DNA from: Guyanagaster necrorhizus
Taxonomy: Eukaryota; Basidiomycota; Agaricomycetes; Agaricales; Physalacriaceae
Reading direction: 5' to 3'
Assembly (NCBI RefSeq): GCF_019112545.1
Contig: NW_025064938.1
Coordinates: 1-64,000, forward strand
Length of the DNA stretch: 64,000 nucleotides
The number at the start of each line of letters is the position of its first letter. The stretch's first letter is position 1. The translations under genes were made by a program, and so were the position numbers. The notes beneath the pieces were generated by a model that saw only the letters and a program-made list of their open reading frames with translations, did not search any database and was not told the DNA's origin. Shown piece by piece: positions 47,081-58,057 of this stretch.

Positions 47081-47366
47081 AGGTGAAAATCTGGACCAGG
47101 AGAAGATGTGCCTCTGAAAAACACCCGCTTGGACTGATAGACTTCGGAACTCGATACCTGATATCCAATTGATTGGTATTTATGGACTGCTCCTAAATGT
47201 ATCTGTCCAGCCGGAGTGAAACCGGAAATTCCGTTGACAAAACCAATGTCTTTGATCTATTCTGCTATGACTCGAATTGCCCTCCTGCAGCTGCCCTCAA
47301 ACTATTGTTCCTGTTTCCAAAAAAAAGAATGTCAAGTGAAATAAACTGGTTGGATCATTAATAATT

Positions 47367-47441
47367 GCCATGATACAGATTCGAACTGTCAACTGAGTGG
47401 TAAATTCAGAGACAATCTACCATTTATCCATGTAGCATGGA
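47367..47441 (-). ncRNA. tRNA-like relic (75 bp)
   Basis: Minus strand has a weak A-box-like GGATAAATGGTAG, a B-box-like AGTTCGAATCT and partly pairing ends (TCCATGC with TCATGGC, 5 of 7). Resembles the tRNA-like sequences at 52685 and 59152 (GATTGTCTCT versus GATCGTCTCT). Anticodon arm not resolvable. Probably a decayed tRNA or tRNA-derived sequence. Confidence 0.35.
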
Positions 47442-48357
47442 GGTTTTTTTAGGCTCTATTATAGTATAGAAGAATTGCTCTAAGCATCCGAGATATCCAT
47501 GTTTTACCCTTCCATTCTTTTATGCTATTTAAAGGCGTTCGAAACAGGAATTAATCCATGTCTCATGCGCTCATTTAAAAATATGGTCCCATGATTTAAT
47601 GCTTTGACTGTGGACAGAATTTCGCCTCTATCTTGTTGAATTACACGCATGTGTCGTCTTGTCGCATGACACCTTGCCTGTCGGACCTGATTCACCAATG
47701 GTATCTTCCGATGCTCTCCTGGAGGGAGAGTACAGCTGCTATTTCCTGGAAAGAACGCTGTCTATGTCATTGCAGAACGGTTTACTTAGACGTTCAATAC
47801 GCCGCCTAACAGCTAGAGATTCGTTCTCTCGAGATCCGAGACCCGTCATGTGAAGCAGGTCGGAAGAAAGGGACTGGCGGAGGAGCAGAGACGCTATGTA
47901 CGTGTTTCCTATGACCTGCGAGTTGTGGCGCAAGCGCCGAGTTGCTCATATTCAATATCAGCATTCAGTGCCACCATTATCGCCACCGGTAATTCAGTCG
48001 GTGTTCTTTCGTTCTCGTGAGGAAATTACCTGTGGTTGTACCCAAGATCGTAAGAAGAAGTTTGTATACTAAGGACTTGCAGAAAGGATTCGTATAACCT
48101 CATAAATGATTCTTTCAAAATGTGGATGCAGACGGTAGCGTCACAAGATCTCAGCCTTATTTGTCTCCGGAAATAAACAAGATGTGGGGCTATCATCACT
48201 AACAGAAAATATGATCCATCCGTAGCATGTCAGCGGGTCGAATCTCGTGGGGACTATGTATATCCTTACCCCATCTTATTGCTTGTAAACCGTCTCCTTG
48301 AAGGTACATAAATCGAACTGAAAAGTCCCAAATACTCATATCTCACGTTAACCCACC
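47442..48357. other. No gene recognised
   Basis: Normal CpG content. Only short open frames without recognisable features. Confidence 0.35.
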
Positions 48358-48683
48358 ATGGACTCATATCCAGTGCGTGAACCCACTTCATCATAGCTTC
48401 ACCACTATATATATCCTCTTGCTAGATCGGCTCTCGTGTTTTCTTCTACGACGCGGCTGGATGTCTTGTAGGAGGGGTCGTAGAATCGACGACTCGTATG
48501 GGAAATGTCCGTGACCCCTATCTCTCTCTCGGACGTTCTTCCAAGCTGAGACTCTATAGGGCACGCAAATAGTTCGTATCAAGTGCGATGATGGAAGTAA
48601 TTTGACGTTACCGTGAGCAGTATCGGACTTTTGTTATCGGTGCTGACCGTACTTGTAGGGCTGCAGGTGTCTCTCGAGGATAG
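48358..48683 (+). CDS. Micro-gene family, copy C, 57 aa, four exons
   Basis: Clearest member of the family. Exons 48358-48372 (MDSYP), 48426-48506 (IGSRVFFYDAAGCLV, GGVVESTTRMGN), 48560-48612 (GTQIVRIKCDDGSNLTL and two bases) and 48659-48683 (PAAGVSRG, TAG). Introns are 53, 53 and 46 bp, all GT-AG, phases 0, 0 and 2, identical to copies A and B. Exons 2 and 3 are again exactly 81 and 53 bp. Shared core: GSRVxFYDxxGxLVxGVVxS, then TxRMxxGxQxxxIKxDxGSx and TLP. The family is conserved at protein level while introns and flanks are not, which suggests selection. Function unknown. The Gly/Val-rich alternating pattern would suit a small SH3-like or KOW-like barrel, but this is speculation. Confidence 0.6.
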
Positions 48684-51393
48684 CGGTGGGAAGGAAACCC
48701 TTCCTACGTACGCTGATTTTTGTATTCGAAAGTTGGTTATTTTGGATCATGTACAGAAGAATATTTGTAGTAAAATTACCGCACTTGTGTTGTAGAATCA
48801 AAGTGAAGTAGTCCAAGGTGTGGATAGGAAGACCTACCGATATGGTCGCTGCTCATTGAAATCTTCGTACTATCATCTTCTCATCAGAAGGTTGCACAAT
48901 CATCACCGTGGCGACCAGGCGAAAGGGTTATGGTTTCGAAGTGTTATATGCACTACGTCATTGTACTCTTGAATTCCAAGCACTCGTGAGCCCCTCGCCT
49001 GCTGTCATACCTCCTTCTTGTCGTTGCTGAAACGATCCACTCCTTAACAGTGAAAACTCTAGTTTCATTTCCGTACTTAGTCTTGACTTACGCTCCTCAC
49101 TTCCTCGGACTTTAGAGCAGTATTTATACCACGTACCTCGTGGTTAGTGCCTCAGCTGCTGTTCTCATGTAGACAGATAAGGATGAGGTGCGCATCTTCT
49201 CTATTCCTCTCATCGGACACTTTACTTCTAGTTAGCGACGAGCGTATTCTTACAAGTATAACATATTAACTTTTACTCCAATATGGACAGAGAACGCTGA
49301 GCCTCTCGGGCATTCTTACATATACTCCACTATCTATGCGTCAATGGGTTCGAAGGGATAATGGATGCAGTAGAGCAGTATTAATACTAAGAGGATATTT
49401 TGAATAGTTTTTGAGTTAGCTAGGGATGCAGCGCTATGGGATCGGTGATCACGAATAGTTATTTCCCCTCTTAAGATCACGTTTTGAATAAAATATTCGG
49501 CGCCTCTCTCTTCGAGAACAAAGGTGTCCAAATTGAAGAACAAAAAACCGACATACGGCACGTACTAATCTGTGCCAAGAGCTGTCAAAAGGTCTCGACA
49601 TCGAGCGTGCGCATCATTCGTCGAATCGCTACCTTAATACAGGCCAAAATGAATGGGACGTGTTTTTGAGTGAGGTCTATGGCGTTCCTGGATAGTTTAT
49701 ACTTCACCGGATATTTCGACGCAACAGTCACGTGGGTCGTCCTCAGCGGAGGGTGGAGCGATTGATCTACGTTAATTGTGATGGGGAAGTTTACATCTCC
49801 TCGTGGATTTGTATCAATAGCCAGTTTTGCATCTCTGCTTCATAATCACTGGCCTAATTCTGCCATTCCAAAGGAGACGATTCGTTTACTTAGTTCCGGA
49901 CGTTTTCTGGTCATAGGTATATGAAGAATGACATCTTGGATGACGGATAGGTGGTAAACTCATTGGGAAGCGAGAATACCCAGGTCGCCGATGCGGGTTG
50001 ATGATGGCTGAAGCGGCCTTCACCTCTATTTCGGACATATCCTTTCACGTTCCCTTGTATCCTGTGAACGTACTCCTGATGACAGCCAATTCCATCTACC
50101 CCCCAAGGTGTAGAGCATGTATATTAGGAGGAAGACAGTCCCGGTTTGTTCCCTTTGATTTGTGTTCGGTACCGGTCAGAGGATGAAAGAGTTGCACAGG
50201 TTTGTACCACAAACGTCTTCTGGAGTGTTTAATCTGATTATTTTCATAGATACCGACCACCTCTGCGTTCGGGGAGGAGGTGACTCTGGGACGGGCATAG
50301 ATGGCGGGATGAAGTAATTTTGTCGGAAAGAACGTGGCCCCACCGCCTACGCACCAGCAACGTCTTTCGCCCATTTCTCTTTTTGAGTACGAGGGCCATG
50401 CTCTCGTCGAGCTATTGATCTTCCCTGCCATTCCCAACAGCGTCTCCATTCTCCGAAAAGGAAGCTTTTGTGACTTCTACTTCATAGCTATGTTCAAGGG
50501 AGGGGGATCGTACTTTTGGTTATAGGATGAAGGATCATAGAGTGGTAGAAGCTGGAAGATGGAATAATAGAAGGGAGGTTGACGTCGAACTGGTGTGATA
50601 GTTCTCTCCACGACGGATAGCGAGACGCTTTTGAATGTGTCTCTTCTCGGACCGTACTGTCAAGTCTCCTTTCCCGGAACGTGTATTCCATCCGCTTATT
50701 CTTAAGCATAAGCCCAAATACGTTTTGTTGCGGCAGGTTTCTTTGCCAGCTTTGGTCGTTTATATAACTCACAAGTCAGAGAGTGCGGATAGGACGTATC
50801 GACATATTGGTGATTCATTGAGACTAGGGGCCACTGTTCAACCCCCAGAGTATTTTCTCTCTATCTCCATGACAACATTCTGCCGAATGTCATTCGTCTA
50901 GGAATACGTCTGCGTGTATGCGTTCGACGTGCCTTGGATTTGATCATCTATATGAATGCGAGGTTCCGTCTGACATAGAAAGGCCACCGGCATATTACCG
51001 TTGAGAAGCTCTCTTCTGCATTGATGTCGTACGGAGGAGGACTTGACTATCATTCGAGGCTTTCGAATATGAAATACGGTATTTCCTCCGCAGACCTTGA
51101 GTAGTACACATTCATTCAGGAGTAGCAGCTTCTCTTCTCGGCCTGAAGTGCAGATCATTGACACCGGAGACTATTGTTACTACCAAGAGAACAGGCTTTC
51201 GATAATGATCTTCAGTTTTATACGATTCCGGTTCTCCTCGACACCGTCCGGACAGGTCAAGCTACTATCGATCTCCATTGCGGGTGTGTTTACGCTGGAT
51301 GGATGAAAATATGCTCCTTTGTACGGCACCCATCCTAGTCTTATAAACGCTGCGTTTCTGGCATAGATATAACCATTAACTGTCGAAGAAGAT
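48684..51393. other. No gene firmly recognised
   Basis: Several minus-strand open stretches occur (50096-50449, 50494-50772, 50898-51164), the first with an ATG and a Cys-Gly segment (GERRCWCVGGGATFF), but none shows a family motif or splice pattern I can support. Confidence 0.3.
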
Positions 51394-52840
51394 TCTCGGG
51401 CGGTATCAAAGGGTCCGATCGATCTTTCCTTCTCGTCTCACGCTCATGACTACCCTGGAATAGGTACACCTATGACACACTTCTCCCGTGAGCGTAGGGC
51501 TCGAGAGTGTGTGGTACGTGTACGTTATTCTTTCTCTTTGTTATCAAATGAAGAGCTGACCCTTTGTCACAAGATATTTTGTCCGATTTACCTCACGAGC
51601 TCTCACTATCGAGGCCACTATGAGCTTTGAACCCTGCCAAGTCTTGACAAAGAGGAATCCTTGGCAGCCAGGATTGCTTAGGGTCCTTCTTCCATATCCA
51701 CATAATTGGCTGTCACGAAACCAGCATTATAGACGATGTATTGGAATCATATCGCTAGGTCCAAGAGAGGGAATCTGGAATGGCTAGTGATAATCTCAGT
51801 TGTAGCTATGGACAAACGGGAATCTACGGCAATGCAACACGTGATCTCGGAGGAACCTGACCATGCCAATGCCCTCATTCACTAACCCCTACATCCTCCA
51901 CATACACAATCTCCTCATTGGAATTGAGGTACTGGTGGTTCAGAGGGAGACGTGGGTATATTTCATTGTATAGAGTAAGGATAGTGGTGGTTCCGAGTCA
52001 AGCCAATAGGTATGAAAATGTCAAAGTATAAGGTAAGCAGTAATATATATATAAATAGAATACAATATTAAAGCCGTGAAAACCGAATCTCAACACTCCT
52101 CACCTTGAACTGCGGATCTATATTACACGGGTCTCGCAGAGCCCGGACATCTATATCTCCTCACACGTGCTTTACCAAATCTGCCAAACTCGTGTTAAGC
52201 TCCCTTGGCTGGTCGTACACCTCACGAAACTCGATGTTCTGTACGCATGCCCAGAGAGACCCGGTGTGCGAAGCTTTGTGGAAGATTGGACGATGACTGG
52301 GCAAAAAACGTGCTTTGTCGGTGACAAGGTGGATAAGAGCGAGACCGTGACGGAGAGTGGTGCTTGGAAGCTGGCGTTTGTGACTCCATCAGGTCTCGTA
52401 CGCCTGAATGTTCTATTAAGGTTTTCCTATGGACTCGGCTGCTTGGAGAGAAGTCCCAAATGTCATTGTGAGTATTTTTCTTGGCATATAACGCTTCCAA
52501 GTAACCGCGGTCAAAAGTACAGGTCTCTGGTTCTCAGAATACACTTCATAGAAAGATGAGACTAAAGCGACACCACTTCATTGTGATGATATCGTCAATA
52601 AGGCCAATCAAGGGAGAAACAGAGATATACGTGGTAGGATGCTCTGCGACTCTCTTCTACAGAAAAATGAAACAGAAGACAAAGGCCATGACACGGAGTC
52701 GAACCGTGGTTTTCTCATGCCACTAAATGCCTTGTCATATGTGAGAGACGATCTACTGTTGATCTATCATGGCGTGCATTTAACATGAATTCGTACTGTC
52801 CTTCTTGGTTCTTACTCACAATCCTAACGGCCAGTGATGG
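51394..52840. repeat. Long dispersed repeat with tRNA-like end, copy 1
   Basis: Aligns in the same order with 58058-59290. Starts GGCGGTATCAAAGGGTCCGA, then GACTACCCTGGAAT, GTTATTCTTTCTCTTT, GAGCTGACCC/TAGCTGACCC, TTTACCTCA-GAGC, GGTTTGAACCCT/GCTTTGAACCCT, and finally the tRNA-like sequence with CACGGAGTCGAACCGT. Copy 1 is about 200 bp longer. Confidence 0.75.
52685..52773 (-). tRNA. tRNA-like gene, intron-bearing, isotype unresolved
   Basis: Minus strand: perfect 7-bp acceptor stem GCCATGA/TCATGGC, D arm GATC-AACAGTA-GATC, T arm CACGG-TTCGACT-CCGTG with a perfect pol III B box (GGTTCGACTCC). The anticodon region is about 36 nt; stem TCTC/GAGA flanks a loop starting CACAT, compatible with a CAT (Met) anticodon and an intron of about 19 nt, but U33 is missing. 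A second 89-bp copy lies at 59152. It could be an active tRNA, a pseudogene or a tRNA-derived repeat end. Confidence 0.45.
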
Positions 52841-54277
52841 GCGTTTTAATACCGCGTCGGGGCTGAAAATGGTCCTCCAGCCTCTGGGAATTATCCAGTT
52901 ATAAGCTCGAGTCAAACAGGGCACTGAGTGAATTATGACAAAGAAGGACTATCTGCTCCGTTAATAGGTATGGGGAAGACAGATGAATCGTGAATCAAGC
53001 AGAACAAAGTGACAACAATTACTAAGGTGACTGTTTGTCCTCCTCTGTTGCAACTAACGCTTAATCTACATTGGGTCTTAACTCGAGGCTTAAGCTTAGT
53101 CCACTCACTCGCTGATCAGAAAACAAGCAAACAACTGCTGCCATTTTTCAGTCAGTCTTCTGTATTCACTATATCCCATCAACAAACTACTCTGTTGCAT
53201 ATGATGATATTTGAATGTTACACTGCTTAGCATTGAGTGCTCATCTCATAACATGTTCTTACCTCAGTGCCTCAATGACAGTTGATTATCAGTCTCACAG
53301 ACAACTGATGGGATTGTGTGTTTGTCCCTCAAGTTGAGCCAATATATTGAGTGCCTATGCTTTCCATCCTCTTTGTATAGTTACCTGACGCCTCTTAGAT
53401 TAGTACCACACAACATCCTCTTGAGTAACCTCAGGAGAATAAGAAGTGAAGATGCCATTCCCTATTTTTTTGTGAGTTGGTTCTCACTATGTTATTATTT
53501 AGATGCTAAAATTTCAGGGTGGTAGATCATACTTTAAGTTCATTATTTGCACAGCTTTCTTTCTGACATCTATGGAGGGACTGTCACCATTGGGATACCT
53601 ATAATAGTATTCTGCTATTGTGAAATAAATGTTCCAGTATATGTATATATTTCCAATGAAGAAATGTAGCCCTTCTGTGCCCTAGACAAGAAGAAAACAT
53701 ACCCTCAGAAATGGAAAATCTATTTAAAAGATTCATAGTGAAGTGAATTTTTCTCTCTTGCCAATAAGCATTCATTCATCATTTCCTGATACTATACTCT
53801 CTTGATGTCAAATATCACTGTGTATGAGCATACTGTGAGTCCTTCAGTGTATCAGAGATACTGAGGGTAGGCACTGTATAATGAATTCTTTACAGCTGTA
53901 TTTATATGATTGTTATAATAATCCTTCAAATACACCAGGATTCCTGTTTAATTTCACATAGAGTGAGTCAACATGATGAAATATCACTTTTTACTGATGT
54001 TACTTATCTCAGTGAAGTCACACTTACTGGATATGGGGTCTGTAAATAGTATTGAGTATGGGGACATTATTATATACAGCTTATAGCTGTAACTATATAT
54101 GGTACAGTGGCAGTTTCTTAGTATATGTTAGAAACAATCAACTATTACTCTATCATAACATACATTTAAGCCATTCTTCTTGCTTCTTACTGAGAGATAC
54201 TGTGTGAATATCTCAATTTGAATACAATATATATGCCTCTGAACCTTTTAAGAGACTGAATACATTCAATGACATTC

Positions 54278-54746
54278 TGTTAGGCTCAAGCCACACATGA
54301 TCAACTTAACACATGATAAACTAATGTGGCTTTGCATTCAAGCCTTCCATCAGAGTTCACTTTATGTGTTGTTGGTTGATTCCCTGTGCTTCAAGGCATT
54401 GTGTGATTAGTATGAGAGTAGAATGAGGATGTATAAACTTTAGCTCGAAGCTGGGGTTTCACCAATGAGAGCAGGCTCCTTAAATACTATACAAGGTCTG
54501 CTAATAATACTGTGTACTTATTATGTGTCTCTCTGTCTTTTGTGCTCATTGTCCTGGAGCATTGTTACTGTACATAAAAGGCTGATTGCATCATCGGGCA
54601 ATGCTGTTGCATCGAAAGACAATGACGGACTTGGCCAGTTGTGATGACTAAGCCTTTGTCCCACGATCTTTAAGCGCCTGGTCTGGTGCCCTGACTAAGC
54701 ATAAATAGGGGTTAAAAGAAAAGAAAAGGAGTAAGAAATTGTAACA
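54278..54746 (+). mobile_element. Solo LTR F with perfect 5-bp target duplication
   Basis: 469 bp, TGTTAGGCTCAAGCC to ATTGTAACA, flanked by CATTC on both sides (54273-54277 and 54747-54751). Retains several CpGs (AGCTCGAAGC, CATCGGGCAATG, GACGGAC), so it is younger than its surroundings and than the copy at 28071. Confidence 0.9.
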
Positions 54747-55944
54747 CATTCCTCTTTCTAAGGTCAGTGGAAGAACTTTTTGATTGTAAATCAACTATAT
54801 ATTTCACCTCAGGATGGCAGACCTGGCTCTGGTGGTTGCTTGGAACCATGATAGTTGAACTCTGTCTATTCCTATCCTATTACTGAATTCACTCTATTTT
54901 TTATGCTATTAAGGAGGTGTTGAAAGCCAATGTATTATATATTCGAACACTTACAAAGTCTGAAAGAAATAGATTAAAACTTGGTAACAACATTGAGGAC
55001 AGAATAGTTAAAAAAGAGCCCTGGCTGGCATCCATCTAAACAACAATGAGGATAATTATTTTGATGTTCTAATGGCTTATATCTTGTTCTCAGCATAAAA
55101 ACTCTTATCAGAGCATTTGGTGATTTAGTAACAAGGTTTCATTAAGTCAATACATAAGCAACACATCTGACTTTAAACTATGTGGTATACATCTAGCTTC
55201 TGTTTTGAAAAACTCATCTTTTCCTTCTTCTATGAGCTCACCTACATTGATTGTCTATAACACTCTTCCAGGTGGTCAAGTGTATCACCATAGATATCAT
55301 TATGCACTTTTTCATTGCCTAGAGATAGAGAATTCGATGTAGAAGAGAAAAGCTCTAGTTGTATGCTTTTAGAGAAAGAGAGAGTTACAAGGTAGCTATT
55401 TTCAAGATCCTTTGGTTGTGAGTTAAATCTTTAGCTCTAGAATATGACACCTGATGTTGAATGGCATTTATAACTTACAATGACTCATGAAGCAGTCCTT
55501 CTTTTCCTCTCACTTTGACAGGAATAGATGTACACTATTGCCCTATTACTGTATTATGCAAAGTCTGTGATAAAGAGTAATGCTATGCCAGATATATAAA
55601 CTTGCTAAGATATTACTCATGATACCTCCAAACCAGAATCTAATTATGTTCCACACAGATAGCTGCCCTGCTTCCTTCTGAAAATGATTCCTTTCCATGT
55701 GACCAGCAGGTGATAATGGGATCAAAGAGATGAGCAATATGCAAAGATGGCTTCAATTTCTCTTAAAACTGGGTAGGACTTGTTATATGTGTATCAAGAC
55801 CTCCAGGAGAATGAACCTATGCAAATGTTTGCCTGTTATTTGCTCCACATATAGAAAATCTCATAGAGTGTCAGGTGACAACCAAACAATCACAAATACA
55901 ATGCAATGCAACCACTGGGATCTGACACTAACTGAAAGTAAAGC

Positions 55945-56275
55945 AGAAGGATGAAGATGAGGATGTATAGGATGATGAGAAGGGAAAAGAGGTATAGAGG
56001 TTGATAGACTATGACTGGCAATGTTGGTACTGAAGTGGTAGTCACACCAAGAGTTTAGGAGTTTGATCAGTATATTGACCTTAGCTTGGGACTAAAGTAT
56101 ATCACTGTATACTACTGACTTAAATACTACATAGAAAAGTCTTGGTGATCTCAAATCAAGCCATTGCCTTGCTGCCTCAAACCAACTACTCATTGTCTAA
56201 TGACAACACCTCTGATCCAATAGCTGTCTCAAATGAAGCCTTGGCTGCACATGATTTAGAGGCTAAAATCATGAC
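55945..56275 (-). repeat. Repeat H, copy 2 (longest)
   Basis: Reverse complement matches 20720-20945 (GAGATCACCAAGACTTTTCT, GATCAAACTCCTAAA, CTTGGTGTGACTACCACTTC) and, in its upstream part, 45930-46000 (TCATGATTTTAGCC versus TCATCATTTTAGCC). Confidence 0.65.
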
Positions 56276-56754
56276 ACAGACTTCTGTCATTTGTTAATCT
56301 GTTTGTTCTCTGACATGATAGTGAGGAATTTTGATTTCATTGGTGTGTTTAATGATAGAATTAGCATCTCTCTGCATATTAGAATATATGCTGCAATAGA
56401 TGAGAATGATAGAGTCTTCTATTATATCTTCAATCTGTGAGGTATGAGATAGACATCAAGTCTTTCTCAGCCACATAACTGTGCTAAAGCTCCTGAACAG
56501 TGTAGAAATATGACTGTGTACCTCTCTGCCTAAAGGTCCAGACTGTATTCACATGTTATGAAAGGGTTTTTTGCAGTCAATATTTGTCAGTGGCAGCTGA
56601 TTTGTCTTTCTGGACCCAAAAGTCATTTTTACATCACAGATAAGAGTGAGGGTAATATCAGGCTATCTTTATACTTTGAGGGACAAATAAAGAGGATATC
56701 TATAGTGAATCAATTCTCTAGATCCATGGCATGATAATGGACATATTTTGTTAG

Positions 56755-57105
56755 AATCATGTTGCAATGTTCCAAGAGGGAGATTTTCAACATTAAATCT
56801 AGCATGTATGGATGATACTTTCCATGTTATTTTTGGAATAATTGTTCAGTTGTGGGTTGGCCTAGTGGCAATTAGCACTACTCATGGTTTGACTTTGTGA
56901 TATAGTCATAGCCTGAATGTAGTGTCCTGTTCACCATTTTATCATACATTCCTGTATTCTTTGATGTCTTATGCATGTTTAGATACATGGATTGATGATA
57001 TCTGTAGTGTATTTCTCACATGACTATATTCTTTGCTAAGTGATATTATTTTCACACATCTTGGAACATAAGGCACAGGCCATGCAACTCTTGACACCAC
57101 TCTTT
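56755..57105 (-). repeat. Inverted repeat, inner arm (CpG-free)
   Basis: Its reverse complement matches 57405-57715: GCATGGCCTGTG, TGAAAATAATATCA, AGCAAAGAATATA, CCATGTATCTAAACATGCAT, AAGACATCAAAGAA, GGAATGTATGATAAAATGGT, and further out a tRNA-like part. Wherever the outer arm has CG this arm has CA or TG. Confidence 0.85.
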
Positions 57106-57404
57106 TAACATTGGTATTGATCTTGCTTCCTTCATTTCACCAAATGAGGTAATGAAGAAACCACTGTAATACTTCTATGGCCTGATGGTATTAGTAGCTT
57201 TCTGTCCCACATTATTTATTGATATACAAGTATTTTACTTCAGAGATCACATTGCAGTCAGCAAAATAACATAGAATGAGGGCTCCATTTTGTATAGTCA
57301 ATTAATTTTGTTTTTGTGGGCTGGATCACTCTTGGTGCTTCTAGAGAACTCAATCCTCATAGAGATGGGAACAGTAAGTTTTTCTGGTCTTTAATGGATG
57401 TGTG

Positions 57405-57715
57405 AGACTGTGGATTTGCATGGCCTGTGGCTTACACTCCAGGATGTATGAAAATAATATCATTGAGCAAAGAATATACTCATGTGGGAAAGACATTACA
57501 GATATCACCGATCCATGTATCTAAACATGCATAAGACATCAAAGAACACAGGAATGTATGATAAAATGGTAAAAAAATGCTACATTCAAGTTATGGCCAC
57601 ATCACGGAGTCGAACCGTGAGCACCGCTAATTACCAAAAGGTCAATCCACAACCGAACGATTATCCCGAAAGTCACAGTGTGACACTGAAAATGTCATCC
57701 AAACGTGCAGTGTCG
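57405..57715 (+). repeat. Inverted repeat, outer arm (partly CpG-rich)
   Basis: Partner of 56755-57105, with about 300 bp between the arms. The edge of the CpG-free block passes through this arm at about 57600: the inner half lacks CpG, the outer half has about ten CpGs. Confidence 0.85.
57597..57683 (-). ncRNA. tRNA-like sequence with pol III B box
   Basis: Minus strand contains CACGGTTCGACTCCGTG, a perfect T-arm/B box as at 52685 and 59152. Upstream GACCTTTTGGTAATTAGC is a poor A box; in the mirrored copy near 56860 it reads TGGCCTAGTGG, a good A-box match. A to B spacing is only about 20 nt, too short for a whole tRNA, so it is a tRNA-derived fragment or SINE-like promoter rather than a tRNA gene. 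Confidence 0.4.
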
Positions 57716-58045
57716 GAGAGGGAGATAGGATGAAGCTCTGTAGCACCAATTTGTGATGTCCGGGCTGGATCGAGCTGAATTTCTCCTGTTTAATAGATAA
57801 AGATCAGGAAACACCGCCTCGTCAGATTTGGCTGTGAAGGCTGAAAGCAAAGAGAACCGCTCCAAATCGGCCCGGCTACCGACGTAGAGCAAACAAAACA
57901 CATCTTTCTCTCCGACTACCACCACCAGAACCAAGGCGTCTTTCCCTCTTCTATCGTCGAAGTAACTTATCTCATCACCTACGCAATGACCGCATATGTG
58001 ACTGTCGAAGCATACTAGAAAGTGCGCGCCTCGACTTTGGTTCAT
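57695..58045 (-). CDS. Open frame of unknown function, 116 aa
   Basis: ATG at 58043-58045 (MNQSRGAHFLVCFDSHICGH), then VGDEISYFDDRRGKDALVLV VVVGEKDVFCLL, ending before the inverted repeat. A splice acceptor TTTCTAG near its head could mean that the real exon starts later. No family recognised. It sits between two repeats, so chance openness is possible. Confidence 0.25.
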   Translation of the reverse strand: MNQSRGAHFLVCFDSHICGHCVGDEISYFDDRRGKDALVLVVVVGEKDVFCLLYVGSRADLERFSLLSAFTAKSDEAVFPDLYLLNRRNSARSSPDITNWCYRASSYLPLRHCTFG

Positions 58046-58057
58046 GTCATCGAGTTT

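Larger units (their letters stand above)
20040..47110. other. Large CpG-depleted transposon block
   Basis: By eye, long lines of sequence contain no CG dinucleotide at all, whereas both flanks have several per line. The only sizeable CG-containing part inside is the young gypsy element at 35-43 kb. TG and CA are correspondingly common. This is the expected footprint of methylation at CpG followed by deamination, and here it coincides with the transposon nest. Edges are sharp, within about 100 bp. Confidence 0.85.
53110..57597. other. Second CpG-depleted block
   Basis: CG almost vanishes after CTCACTCGCTGATCAG at 53106-53121 and returns at once at TCACGGAGTCGAACCGTGAG near 57603. Contains solo LTR F (which still has some CpG), repeat H copy 2 and the inner arm of an inverted repeat. 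No intact gene. Short open frames between 54747 and 55944 are not recognisable. Confidence 0.8.

Noticed and set aside
20040..47110. CRISPR-like or centromeric satellite array
   Set aside because: No regularly spaced short repeats. The repetition is explained by dispersed LTRs and decayed retroelements.
51180..51306. Fourth copy of the micro-gene family
   Set aside because: A stretch reading RFRFSSTPSGQVKLLSISIAG vaguely resembles exon 2, but exon length, splice sites and exon 3 are missing.
57482..57733. 83-codon plus-strand frame as a gene
   Set aside because: It runs along the outer arm of the inverted repeat and through the tRNA-like sequence, so it is repeat sequence, not a gene.
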